From contig VBDV01000111.1 of NCBI GenBank assembly GCA_005882765.1, forward strand, positions 1-49,544: a stretch of 49,544 bases of DNA, given 5' to 3'. The position numbers and the translations under genes are program-made. The notes below the pieces were generated by a model. That model saw only the letters and a program-made list of their open reading frames with translations. It was not told the DNA's origin and did no database searches. Below are positions 6,668 through 14,918 of this stretch, piece after piece (the stretch's first letter is position 1; every line of letters begins with the position of its first letter). The DNA is from Chloroflexota bacterium. GTDB taxonomy: Bacteria; Chloroflexota; Limnocylindria; P2-11E.

Positions 6668-8560
6668 CTAGTCGGCGCTGACCGCCGGAGTGAGCGCCGA
6701 GTCATCGATCGCAACCGCCCTGGCCGGCGCGTTCAGGAGTGATCCGAGGAAGCTCGCGTAACTTGTGAGTGCCTCAAGGTGGCTCGCGCCGTAGAAATTC
6801 CTTCGACTCGCGAGGATCGCGATCACGCCGCTTGGGGTCTCGCCGCGTCCGGCGATCGGAACGACGACAGCACTTCGGCTCCGCGGAACGGAGACTCCGA
6901 TCGGACGGGCTTCGAGATCGTCGACGATCGATGCCCGATTCGCGGTTCCTGCCGCAGCGACAGCCCCAGCCACCTCGCGATGCCCGATCAGCTGATGCGG
7001 TGCGCCGGTGCCTGCGACGAGCTCGAGGCCGCCACCCGGTACAGCCACATAGATGAGGGCGGTATCTCCGGGCACGATCTCGAGCGCGGCTTCGGCAAGG
7101 AGCTCCAGGGTCCTCGGTCCGAGTCCGGGCCCTAAGGCGACGGCTGCTTCCGCGAGCGCATCCACGAGTCGCGCCCGCGGGACGAGTCGGCCTCGAACGA
7201 GGCGCATTGCTCCGAACCCGGCACCGATCGCGACGAGGGCGACGACGCCGATGCCGTTACCACCGATCCGCAGGACCGGCTCGCCGATCGCGTGATTGGT
7301 CGCGTTCCAGAGGGCTGCGGTCACGATCGTCGAGAGGAGAGCGGTGGCGACGCCGATCTCTGGACCGAACACAGCGCCAGCGATGGCGACCGGCAACATC
7401 GCCAACAGCGATGCCGATGCTCCGATCGCGGGCTCCGCCAAGAGGAACGCGCCTGTGTAGCCCACGAGGAGGATGCCGATCGCAGCGACGGCCTGCCGGC
7501 GACGAGCGAGAACACTCGATTGGCCACCCGGGACATTGCGAGCTGTCAGGATCACCGCCGAGAGCCGCGCCGATTTCTTCGGCGGCGGTCCGGCCCGTCG
7601 GAGCTCGGTGAGAAGCGAATCGAGCGGGGTGTCTTTCGTGACGACGGCGGCGGCGCCGGCGGCGAGGGCGATGTCGCGGATCGCGTCGTTGAGGGTGAAC
7701 ATGACGACGCGGACCTCCGGCATCGTCGCGTGCAGTGTCCGCAAGACCTCGATGCCACTCTGGCGCGGCATGTCGCTGTCGAGCACGACGATGTCGGGGT
7801 CGGTCTGCTCGATCAGGCGAAGCGCCTCCGCTCCGTCGGCGGCCGCACCGACGAGCGCGAAATCCTTCTCAGACGCGAACGCTTCGCGAAGGCCTGCGCG
7901 AACGCTCGCGTTGTCGTCGGCGATCACCACGCGCCGAACGACCCCGGACCGAGGCACCGCCGCGGTGATCGGGCGTACTCGTCTTTGACGTTCGACTGCC
8001 TGTCGCACGTCCTCTGAGCTGGCAAACCCAAGCTCGACGAGGAGCTCGCCGAGCGGGACTCTTTTCCCGCGCCGGCGGTCTTGCTCGGCGAGCGCCTGCT
8101 CGAGCTGGGTCGGGCGAATGACGCCGGCCTCGATCAGGTGAATGCCGATGCCGGGATCGCGTTCGGATCCGTGCAAAAGCAGCTGCAGCAGATCCGCGAG
8201 GTCCGCCGGACCGAAAGGTTTGACGATGAAAGCTGAAGCTCCGACGGCGCTGGCAAATGCGCGGCCTTCCGGGTCGTCATTCGCCGTGAACAACACGACG
8301 TGAATGCCCCGTGTGCCGGCCGCCGCCTTGAGCTCCCGGCACACGGAGTACCCGTCCCGCCGATGGCCCTCGAAGTTCACATCGAGGAGCAGTACGTCGG
8401 GCCGGTGGCGCCTGGCCAGGGCGAGGCATTCATCGGGTGTCGAGGCTTCGATGACGGTCCAGCCCTGGGCCGTCAACGTCATCCGAGCGGCCGCACGCAG
8501 GCCGGCATCGTCGTCGGCGACGAGGACTGTGGGTTCGGGTCCGCTGCGTACAGTGCCCAA
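6668..8560 (-). CDS. Membrane signalling protein: REC - GspE-N-like - REC - TM - GAF
   Basis: A 630-aa protein of unusual architecture. REC1 spans about residues 10-130 (acidic pocket ADDD, phospho-acceptor D60 in LLLLD, Lys in VKPF). A short segment with LGELLVELGFASSEDVRQAVE resembles the type II secretion ATPase N-terminal helix pair. REC2 is at about 206-325 (IADDN, VVLDSDMP, VTKDT). Four hydrophobic segments lie at about 355-460, and a GAF-like domain at about 480-610. There is no DNA-binding, kinase or cyclase output domain. The TTG start at 8560 leaves a 121-nt divergent region shared with dnaE2 and holding its SOS box. The role is probably phosphorelay or sensing; the partner is unknown. 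Confidence 0.75.
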   Translation of the reverse strand: MGTVRSGPEPTVLVADDDAGLRAAARMTLTAQGWTVIEASTPDECLALARRHRPDVLLLDVNFEGHRRDGYSVCRELKAAAGTRGIHVVLFTANDDPEGRAFASAVGASAFIVKPFGPADLADLLQLLLHGSERDPGIGIHLIEAGVIRPTQLEQALAEQDRRRGKRVPLGELLVELGFASSEDVRQAVERQRRVRPITAAVPRSGVVRRVVIADDNASVRAGLREAFASEKDFALVGAAADGAEALRLIEQTDPDIVVLDSDMPRQSGIEVLRTLHATMPEVRVVMFTLNDAIRDIALAAGAAAVVTKDTPLDSLLTELRRAGPPPKKSARLSAVILTARNVPGGQSSVLARRRQAVAAIGILLVGYTGAFLLAEPAIGASASLLAMLPVAIAGAVFGPEIGVATALLSTIVTAALWNATNHAIGEPVLRIGGNGIGVVALVAIGAGFGAMRLVRGRLVPRARLVDALAEAAVALGPGLGPRTLELLAEAALEIVPGDTALIYVAVPGGGLELVAGTGAPHQLIGHREVAGAVAAAGTANRASIVDDLEARPIGVSVPRSRSAVVVPIAGRGETPSGVIAILASRRNFYGASHLEALTSYASFLGSLLNAPARAVAIDDSALTPAVSAD

Positions 8561-8629
8561 GCGTTGCGACTGTCGGTCTTGTTGAGCGAGCAGGCAAGTA
8601 GGACTTAGCCGAAGTCCGATTCGGTAGAC

Positions 8630-8645
8630 TCGAACAGACGTTCTA
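8630..8645. promoter_or_regulatory. LexA (SOS) box upstream of dnaE2
   Basis: TCGAACAGACGTTCTA fits GAAC-N4-GTTC (GAAC 8632-8635, GTTC 8640-8643), the same motif as upstream of imuA. It lies 36 bp before the dnaE2 ATG; a possible -10 (TAGACT, 8625-8630) abuts it. It could also affect the divergent receiver/GAF gene. Confidence 0.85.
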
Positions 8646-8681
8646 ATACGCTCTCGGCCAGGGAGCGGTGGGGAGCCCGAG

Positions 8682-11600
8682 ATGCCTGGCTGGGTCGACC
8701 TACACGTTCATAGCAACTACAGCTTTCTCGACGGCGCCTCGGACGTCGATGACCTCGCCGACGCCGCGGTCGAGCAAGGCCTCGACGCGCTCGCGCTCAC
8801 TGACACGAATGGCCTGTACGGCGCTGTGCGGTTCGCCAATGCCGCTAAAGAGCGGGGACTCCGTCCGATCTTCGGTGCCGAGCTCCAGCTCCAGGACATG
8901 GGGCACGTCGTCCTGATTGCGCGCGACCGCCAGGGCTGGACGAGCCTCTGCCGGACGATCTCGGCGGCCCAGCTCGCCGGCGAGAAGACAAAGCCGAAGG
9001 CAACGTTCGACCTCCTCGCCGAGAACGCCGCGGGCCTCTTCGCGCTCACCGGCTGCGCCCACGGCGCGGTGCCGCGGGCGGTCCGTGCGGGCGACTTCGA
9101 CACGGCACGCGAGGCGCTCGCTCGGCTCGGCGCTGTGTTCAGTGAACGCCTCTACGTCGAGCTCTCCGACCATCTCGACCCGGACGATCCGGCGTTCTGC
9201 GACACGCTCGCGCAGCTTGCCTCTGAGATGGGCCTCGGCTGCGTCGTCACGAACAACGTCCACTACGCGCGCCCCGATGGCCGTCGCCTCCACGACGTGC
9301 TCCGTTGCATCGACCTCGGCACCACGCTCGACGAAGCTGGGAATCGCCTGAAGCCGAATGGCGAGTACTGGCTCAAAGGCGAGGCGATGCTGCGCGAGCG
9401 GCTCGGCCGCTTCGATGAGGCGTTTCGCAACGCGCGAGAGATAGCTGATGCCTGCGTGCTCGATCTTCTCTACGACACGAACACGCCGCGCGTCGAAGCC
9501 TCATTTGTCGGGAAGGATCGCCTTCCCGGGTTCCCTGTCCCGGAGGGGCATACCGCGTTCTCATTCCTGTACGCGCTCTGCGGCGAGGGCGCGAAGGTCA
9601 GGTACCCGCGGATCACGCGCGACGTCGCGAAGCAGCTCGCGCACGAGCTCGACGTGATCGACCGCTGCGGCCTTGCCGAGTTCTTCCTCATCAACTGGGA
9701 CATCGTCCGGTTCTGCAAGGAGCACCGGATCCCCGCGCAGGGCAGGGGATCGGCTGCCGATTCGATCGTCGCGTACGTGCTCGACATCACCAAGGTCGAC
9801 CCGATCCAGCACGACCTTCTTTTCGAGCGCTTTCTCACCGAGGACTCGCGGACGATGCCGGACATCGACCTCGACATCGCGACGAACGATCGCGAGGAGG
9901 TCATCCAGTACGTCTACAAGAAGTACGGCGAGCGCTACGCCGCGATGGTCTGCAACGTCGTCACCTACCGCGCGCGGTCCGCATCACGCGAGGTCGCGAA
10001 GGCGCTCGGCTTTCGCCTGGAGACGATCGACCGGATGGCGAAGTCGATCGATCAGTACCACGTCGACCCGCGAGGCATACCGACGTCGGCGCAGCACCCC
10101 GCGTATCACCACACCGATCGCGCGTCCGAGCACGGCTGGGAGGAGCCGCGCGCGATGCCCGACACGGTGGCGGACCTCGTCGAGGTCTTCAACGAGAAGG
10201 AGCGCGCGCGGTTCCCGCTCTTCCGGGAGCTCACGCTCGCGATCGCCGACTTCCCGCGGCATCTCTCGATCCACAACGGCGGCATGCTCATCACCGCGCT
10301 GCCGCTCGTGGACACGGTCCCGATCGAGCGCGCGACGATGCCCGACCGCAACGTCGTCCAGTTCGACAAGCGCGACGTCGAGGATCTCGGCCTCGTGAAG
10401 ATGGACCTGCTCGGGCTCCGGACGCTCTCGCTGGTGAAGGACGCGGTCGCCGACATCGAGGCGCGCCACGGCGAGCTGCTCGAGCTCGGGTCGCTACCGC
10501 TCGACGACCCCGCCGTGTACGACCTCATCTGCGAGGTCGACACGATCGGTCTCTTCCAGGTGGAGAGCCGTGCGCAGGCGCAGGCCCTGCCGCGCGTGCG
10601 GCCGCGGAACTTCGCGGACATCGTCGTCGAGGTCGCGATCATCCGGCCCGGCCCGCTGCAGGGGAACATGGTCAATCCCTACATCCGCCGCCGGCAGGGC
10701 CGCGAGCCGGTGCAGTACGCGCATCCGCTGCTCGAGCCGATCCTCAAGGAGACGCTCGGCGTGATCCTCTTCCAGGAGCAGATCCTCCGCGTCGCGATCG
10801 CGGCCGCGGGATTCTCGCCGTCGGCCGCGGACATGCTCCGTCGCGCGATGAGCCGCGCGCGCTCGAGCGCCGACATGGAGAAGCTGCGCGGGCCGTTCGT
10901 CAGCGGGGCGCGCGAGAAGGGCGTCGACGACGTCACCGCGAACGAGATCTTCCGCCAGATCGCGGCCTTCGCCGAGTTCGGATTCTGTAAGAGCCACGCC
11001 GCGGCATTCGCGCTCACCGCGTATCACACCGCTCATCTGAAGCTCTACTACCCCGCCGAGTTCTACGTCGCTCTCCTCAACAACCAGCCCATGGGCTTCT
11101 ACTCGCCCGCTGTCATCGCCGGAGATGCGAAACGCCACGGCGTCGCGATACTGCCCGTCGATGTGAACCGATCGTTCGCGAAAGCTGTTTGCGAATCCAG
11201 TGATGCCTCGCCCGAGAGCCCTGTCGTGCTCGGGGGGCCCTCCGGCGACCACGTAGGGTCGCCGGTCCCCCTGCGCGCGCCAGTGCCCTCGGTCTCGCAT
11301 CCTGTGGACTCTTCTCGGACCATCGCTGCTCATCGCAAGTGCCGCACCCACGATGTGCGGATCGGCTTCGGCTCTGTCAAAGGGCTCGGCGATGAGGAAG
11401 CTTCGGCTGTCGTTCGCGAGCGAGAACTCGGCGGGCACTTCAAGTCTTTCGATGAGTTCGCGACACGCGTTCGCTTGAAGGAGGAGGCCTTACGGAATCT
11501 CGCGCTTGTGGGGGCGTTCGACTCGTTTGGCGAGCCGCGACGCGCGCTCCTCTGGCGCGCGCGCGACGCGCACCGCACCTCGCCGTCGTACGTCCGCCGT

Positions 11601-12056
11601 GCGCTGTCTCTTCCGACCACCGAGGCGCCATCGCTCCCGCCGGTCGGCGAGCAGGAGCGGACCGCACTCGACTATCGCATCACCGGTATTCCGACCGGGC
11701 CGCAGATCATGAGCTTCTACCGCGAAGATCTCGCGCGACGCGGCGTGCTTCGCGCGTGCGATCTGGAAAGCCGGCCCCACGGGAGCTACGTGGTGATCGC
11801 CGGCGCCGTCGTGGTAAAGCAGCATCCCGAGACCGCGAAGGGCCACGTCTTCCTCTCGCTCGAGGACGAGACCGGGATCTCAAACATCATCATTCGCCCG
11901 GCGACGTACCGAAAATTCAAGCGCGTGCTCGACAGCGATGCCGCGGTCGTCGTCGGCGGGACGCTGCAGACCGTCGACGGCGTGATCTCCGTAACGGCGG
12001 AGCGGCTCGATGCGCTCCAGCTCTTCGCGAAGATCGCCGCGCGCGAGTGGCAGTAG
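8682..12056 (+). CDS. dnaE2: Error-prone DNA polymerase III alpha-type subunit DnaE2
   Basis: A 1124-aa C-family polymerase, the catalytic part of the ImuA/ImuB/DnaE2 translesion complex. The N-terminal PHP domain starts at HVHSNYSFLDGAS. The palm motif PDIDLD is at about residues 393-398, preceded by QGRGSAADSIVAYVL. FxEFGFCKSHAAAFA and the VKGLG helix-hairpin-helix follow, then a C-terminal OB-fold region (GHVFLSLEDETG). Length and order match DnaE2 rather than replicative DnaE. A roughly 50-residue low-complexity insertion (about 837-888) separates VDVNRS from RIGFGSVKGLG; its DNA contains a perfect 9-bp hairpin. ATG start at 8682 with GGGGAG upstream. SOS-controlled by the adjacent LexA box. 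Confidence 0.95.
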   Translation: MPGWVDLHVHSNYSFLDGASDVDDLADAAVEQGLDALALTDTNGLYGAVRFANAAKERGLRPIFGAELQLQDMGHVVLIARDRQGWTSLCRTISAAQLAGEKTKPKATFDLLAENAAGLFALTGCAHGAVPRAVRAGDFDTAREALARLGAVFSERLYVELSDHLDPDDPAFCDTLAQLASEMGLGCVVTNNVHYARPDGRRLHDVLRCIDLGTTLDEAGNRLKPNGEYWLKGEAMLRERLGRFDEAFRNAREIADACVLDLLYDTNTPRVEASFVGKDRLPGFPVPEGHTAFSFLYALCGEGAKVRYPRITRDVAKQLAHELDVIDRCGLAEFFLINWDIVRFCKEHRIPAQGRGSAADSIVAYVLDITKVDPIQHDLLFERFLTEDSRTMPDIDLDIATNDREEVIQYVYKKYGERYAAMVCNVVTYRARSASREVAKALGFRLETIDRMAKSIDQYHVDPRGIPTSAQHPAYHHTDRASEHGWEEPRAMPDTVADLVEVFNEKERARFPLFRELTLAIADFPRHLSIHNGGMLITALPLVDTVPIERATMPDRNVVQFDKRDVEDLGLVKMDLLGLRTLSLVKDAVADIEARHGELLELGSLPLDDPAVYDLICEVDTIGLFQVESRAQAQALPRVRPRNFADIVVEVAIIRPGPLQGNMVNPYIRRRQGREPVQYAHPLLEPILKETLGVILFQEQILRVAIAAAGFSPSAADMLRRAMSRARSSADMEKLRGPFVSGAREKGVDDVTANEIFRQIAAFAEFGFCKSHAAAFALTAYHTAHLKLYYPAEFYVALLNNQPMGFYSPAVIAGDAKRHGVAILPVDVNRSFAKAVCESSDASPESPVVLGGPSGDHVGSPVPLRAPVPSVSHPVDSSRTIAAHRKCRTHDVRIGFGSVKGLGDEEASAVVRERELGGHFKSFDEFATRVRLKEEALRNLALVGAFDSFGEPRRALLWRARDAHRTSPSYVRRALSLPTTEAPSLPPVGEQERTALDYRITGIPTGPQIMSFYREDLARRGVLRACDLESRPHGSYVVIAGAVVVKQHPETAKGHVFLSLEDETGISNIIIRPATYRKFKRVLDSDAAVVVGGTLQTVDGVISVTAERLDALQLFAKIAAREWQ
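11242..11265. repeat. Perfect hairpin inside dnaE2 insertion
   Basis: CCGGCGACC (11242-11250) and GGTCGCCGG (11257-11265) flank the 6-nt loop ACGTAG, giving a perfect 9-bp stem. Flanking G-runs and C-runs (near 11231-11240 and 11267-11271) could lengthen it imperfectly. It sits within the in-frame insertion of the dnaE2 product. Confidence 0.7.
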
Positions 12057-12071
12057 CAAAGGGGCTAGTTT

Positions 12072-12089
12072 CGCCTGAAGATCAGGGCG
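12072..12089. terminator. Possible bidirectional terminator between dnaE2 and NicO gene
   Basis: CGCCTGA-aga-TCAGGGCG forms a hairpin with one bulge in the 36-nt space between the convergent dnaE2 and nickel/cobalt transporter genes. There is no strong T-tract on either side. Confidence 0.35.
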
Positions 12090-12092
12090 TCG

Positions 12093-13511
12093 CTAGAAGA
12101 TTGTCACAAGACCCTGCGCGGTCATCGCGACACCGAAGAGCACGACCACGAGTGCAGCGAGCTCGGGCACGAGGTGGACTGCGCGACCAACTGAGAGGTA
12201 ACGGCCGGCGACGTCTTGCGCGACGCGCCGCGCGCCGACGAGCGCAAGACCCACCGTCACGAGCGTCGCCGCCATGCCGCACCCGAATGCGAGGATGAGG
12301 ATCATCCCAAGGCCGATCCGATTGAATTGGATCGCGCCGAGCAGCAGGAGCAACGCCGAGGCCGAAGGCACGACTCCGCCGGAAAGACCCAGTGCGACGA
12401 GTGGCCGCCATCCGAACGCGGTCGTCGTAGCGGGCCGCTCGTGCGCGTGACCATGCGGGTGGTCGTGACCGTGGGCCCCGCGGATGCGCCGCGCGAGAAG
12501 GATCACTCCGAGAGCGAGGACGATCGCGCCCGAAGCGGTCGAGAGGTACGGGTACAGACGCTCGGGCGCGATCAGCCGAGACGCGCTTAGCGTGATCGCT
12601 CCGAGGAGGAGGACGCCGGCGGTGTGTGACAGAGCCACGACCGGCCCAAGGACGAGGGCCTGCCCACGGGTCCCGCGAGTGCCGACGAGATAGGCGGCCA
12701 TCACTGTCTTGCCGTGGCCCGGGGTCAGCGCGTGGAGGATGCCCAGGCCGAACGCCAGAAAGAGTGCCGCGGCCAGACCGAAGAGCGAGAGCTGAGCCTG
12801 GCTGATCAATGATGCGAGCGCGTCGGTCGGCCGTCCGTCGGTCGCAGGGGCCGCGGGCCACTCTGCGGGAGGGGCCTGATCGACGGCGAGCCCGACGGGG
12901 GTCACGCGGACCTCGGCGCGCCTCTGGTCGAGCGGCGATGCCAAGAGGTCCTGCGGATAGGCGGTGAGTCGCGCACTGGCGCTCGCGGTCGGAAGTGTGG
13001 TGTTCAGCTCGACGCCCTCGCCGCGGGCGGTGATCTCCCGCCAGCCGATCCGCTCGGCATAGTTCGCGTCCACGAGCTCGAGCACTCGGGATCGACCGTC
13101 CGCCACCGCGCCGAGCGCGCCGGAATATCCGCACTCCAGACGCAACGTGCTGAGACCCGCCTGGCCGACCGGGAGGGCCGCCCTCGCGCCCGTGATCGAG
13201 AGGCCCACCGGTCGCGCATCCAAGTGCACTGAAAGCCCGGAGCGCAGGGCCTCGCAGCGCGCCGCGGCATACGCCGCGAGCTCCGCTTGCGAGAGAATCC
13301 CATCGCCATCACGGTCGATCGCGGAGCTTTCTTGGAATGCGGGGATCTCCGCCATATCGATGACGTAGTCGACGATCACCGAGTCCGACCGGACGGTCAC
13401 GCCGGCGTAATGGTTGATGGTGAAATTCCCCAGCGGGTGCGCCGACGCGACGCTCCCCGCCGCCGCGGCAAGCATCGCGCTTGTGACGGCGACCAGGAGG
13501 GATCGTCTCAT
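12093..13511 (-). CDS. NicO-family nickel/cobalt transporter with N-terminal EF-hand domain
   Basis: A 472-aa inner-membrane protein of the NicO/RcnA-like family, probably moving Ni2+ or Co2+; the direction is unknown. A signal peptide ends at SVASA. A ~200-residue external domain begins with HPLGNFTINHYAG and has an EF-hand-like loop DRDGDGILSQAEL at about residues 67-79. The membrane part carries the family motif HALTPGHGKT, a His-rich cytoplasmic loop (GAHGHDHPHGHAHE) and about six TM helices. The ATG overlaps the stop of the upstream TPR gene by 4 nt. It is the last gene of the DUF4331-TPR-NicO operon. Confidence 0.85.
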   Translation of the reverse strand: MRRSLLVAVTSAMLAAAAGSVASAHPLGNFTINHYAGVTVRSDSVIVDYVIDMAEIPAFQESSAIDRDGDGILSQAELAAYAAARCEALRSGLSVHLDARPVGLSITGARAALPVGQAGLSTLRLECGYSGALGAVADGRSRVLELVDANYAERIGWREITARGEGVELNTTLPTASASARLTAYPQDLLASPLDQRRAEVRVTPVGLAVDQAPPAEWPAAPATDGRPTDALASLISQAQLSLFGLAAALFLAFGLGILHALTPGHGKTVMAAYLVGTRGTRGQALVLGPVVALSHTAGVLLLGAITLSASRLIAPERLYPYLSTASGAIVLALGVILLARRIRGAHGHDHPHGHAHERPATTTAFGWRPLVALGLSGGVVPSASALLLLLGAIQFNRIGLGMILILAFGCGMAATLVTVGLALVGARRVAQDVAGRYLSVGRAVHLVPELAALVVVLFGVAMTAQGLVTIF

Positions 13512-14842
13512 GTCATGTTCTCGAGAAGCGCGAGTGCCGCGCGCGCACGCGCCGCGAGGAGCGGATCGAAGGCCGGGCCGATTGCAAGCGCGCGGCCGAG
13601 CTCAGAGCGAGCCCGATCGAGGTCGCCGCCCGCCAGGGCGATGAAGCCCGCGTGATAGTGAAGGCGCGCATCACGCGTGCCCATAGCCAGCGCGCGCTGC
13701 GACGCCACTACCGCCTCGGTGTAGTGACCAGTCTTGTAGAGCGCCCAGGCGTAGATGTCGTAGCCGTAGGCATCGGGGCGCTGCGCCAACGAGGCCTCGG
13801 CGATGGTGAGCGCTCGGTCGAGGCTTCGCTCGTGCTCCAGATAGAAAAGCGCGAACTGCCTGTCGTAAAGGCGCTGGCCGAGCGTGGCGAGGCTCGCGCT
13901 GACCTCGACCGTGTCATACGCCCGCGCCGCGCGTGTCGTGTCGCCCCGAAACGTGTAGAGGTCGCCGAGCGCCGCCAAATACTCGGGCTGCGGGACAATC
14001 GCAATCGCCCGCTCGTAGTGAGCGATGGCGTCGTCGATCCGGCCGAGGGCGGCGGCGCCCCGGGCGAAGCCCGCCTCGGCCACGTAGTAGTCGGGCGCGA
14101 CGGCCAGTGCTTCGCCCTCTTCATTCCGCGCCGCCTCGTAGTCGCCGCGGTCGAAGCTGAGCTGCGCGCGCAGATGCGCGTACCACGCAAGGTCTACCCC
14201 GAACGTCCCCTCGTCGCGGGCTTCGTTCTGGGCACGGTCCGCGAGGTCGCGCGCGAGATCGTCGTCACCGCGCAGGAAGGCCAGGCGCGCCAACCGCGCA
14301 TTCACCGCCGCGGCACTCGGAAACCGCGTGGCGAGCCCGCTGAATGTGTCGCTCGCGGTGCCGTAGTCGCCGAGCTCGAGCGACGCGTCTCCGAGGATCG
14401 CGCGCGCGGTAATGTCCGCAGGGTCGGCGGCGAGGATCGTTTTTGCGACGCGCGCGGCCGCGGCGAAATCATGAGTCGCGTATCGCAGTCGCGCCAGGGC
14501 GGCAAGGGCATCGGGATCGCTCGGGTAGAGGGCGAGCGATCGTTCGAGGGCGGCCCCGGCCTGCGTGTACGAGCCGAGGTCGCCGGTCGAACGGGCGCGC
14601 TGCAGATAGAGCTTTCCAAGGAAGAGGTAATCGAGGGCGTCGGTGTGCTCTTTCACCCGGGCCTCGAACACGCCGATCAGCCGAGCGAGCTCGGCGGCCG
14701 ATGCCGCGGTTTGTATTGCCTCCGCCGACAACGACATCGGCACCCGCGCCTCCGAGCCGACCGAACTGGGAGCCGACCCGACGTATGTCGCGAGTGCGAC
14801 GATGATCGAAGCAAGACAGAGCGCGAACACTCGGATCTTCAC
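13508..14842 (-). CDS. TPR-repeat protein of the DUF4331/NicO operon
   Basis: A 444-aa protein with one N-terminal hydrophobic segment (signal anchor or signal peptide, VFALCLASIIVALATYV). About nine tetratricopeptide units follow, for instance ALERSLALYPSDPDALAALARLRY and AIAHYERAIAIVPQPEYLAALGDLY. It probably works as a periplasmic/extracytoplasmic scaffold. The GTG at 14842 is favoured: GGAAGGAG lies ~14 nt upstream and the hydrophobic segment follows at once. The longer reading to 14992 runs across a hairpin into the upstream gene. Stop and NicO start overlap (ATGA). Confidence 0.8.
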   Translation of the reverse strand: MKIRVFALCLASIIVALATYVGSAPSSVGSEARVPMSLSAEAIQTAASAAELARLIGVFEARVKEHTDALDYLFLGKLYLQRARSTGDLGSYTQAGAALERSLALYPSDPDALAALARLRYATHDFAAAARVAKTILAADPADITARAILGDASLELGDYGTASDTFSGLATRFPSAAAVNARLARLAFLRGDDDLARDLADRAQNEARDEGTFGVDLAWYAHLRAQLSFDRGDYEAARNEEGEALAVAPDYYVAEAGFARGAAALGRIDDAIAHYERAIAIVPQPEYLAALGDLYTFRGDTTRAARAYDTVEVSASLATLGQRLYDRQFALFYLEHERSLDRALTIAEASLAQRPDAYGYDIYAWALYKTGHYTEAVVASQRALAMGTRDARLHYHAGFIALAGGDLDRARSELGRALAIGPAFDPLLAARARAALALLENMT

Positions 14843-14876
14843 GGCCTCGGCGACAGCTCCTTCCCCCTTTGAGATG

Positions 14877-14907
14877 TGCCCGTGGGGCGATCGACGCCCC
14901 ACGGGCA
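14877..14907 (-). terminator. Strong 13-bp hairpin between DUF4331 and TPR genes
   Basis: TGCCCGTGGGGCG (14877-14889) and CGCCCCACGGGCA (14895-14907) are perfect inverted repeats with a 5-nt loop. It begins 11 nt after the DUF4331 stop. No T-run follows on the minus strand, so it may be an attenuator or mRNA-stabilising hairpin that makes DUF4331 more abundant than the downstream TPR and NicO products. Confidence 0.6.
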
Positions 14908-14918
14908 ACTGCAATCCG

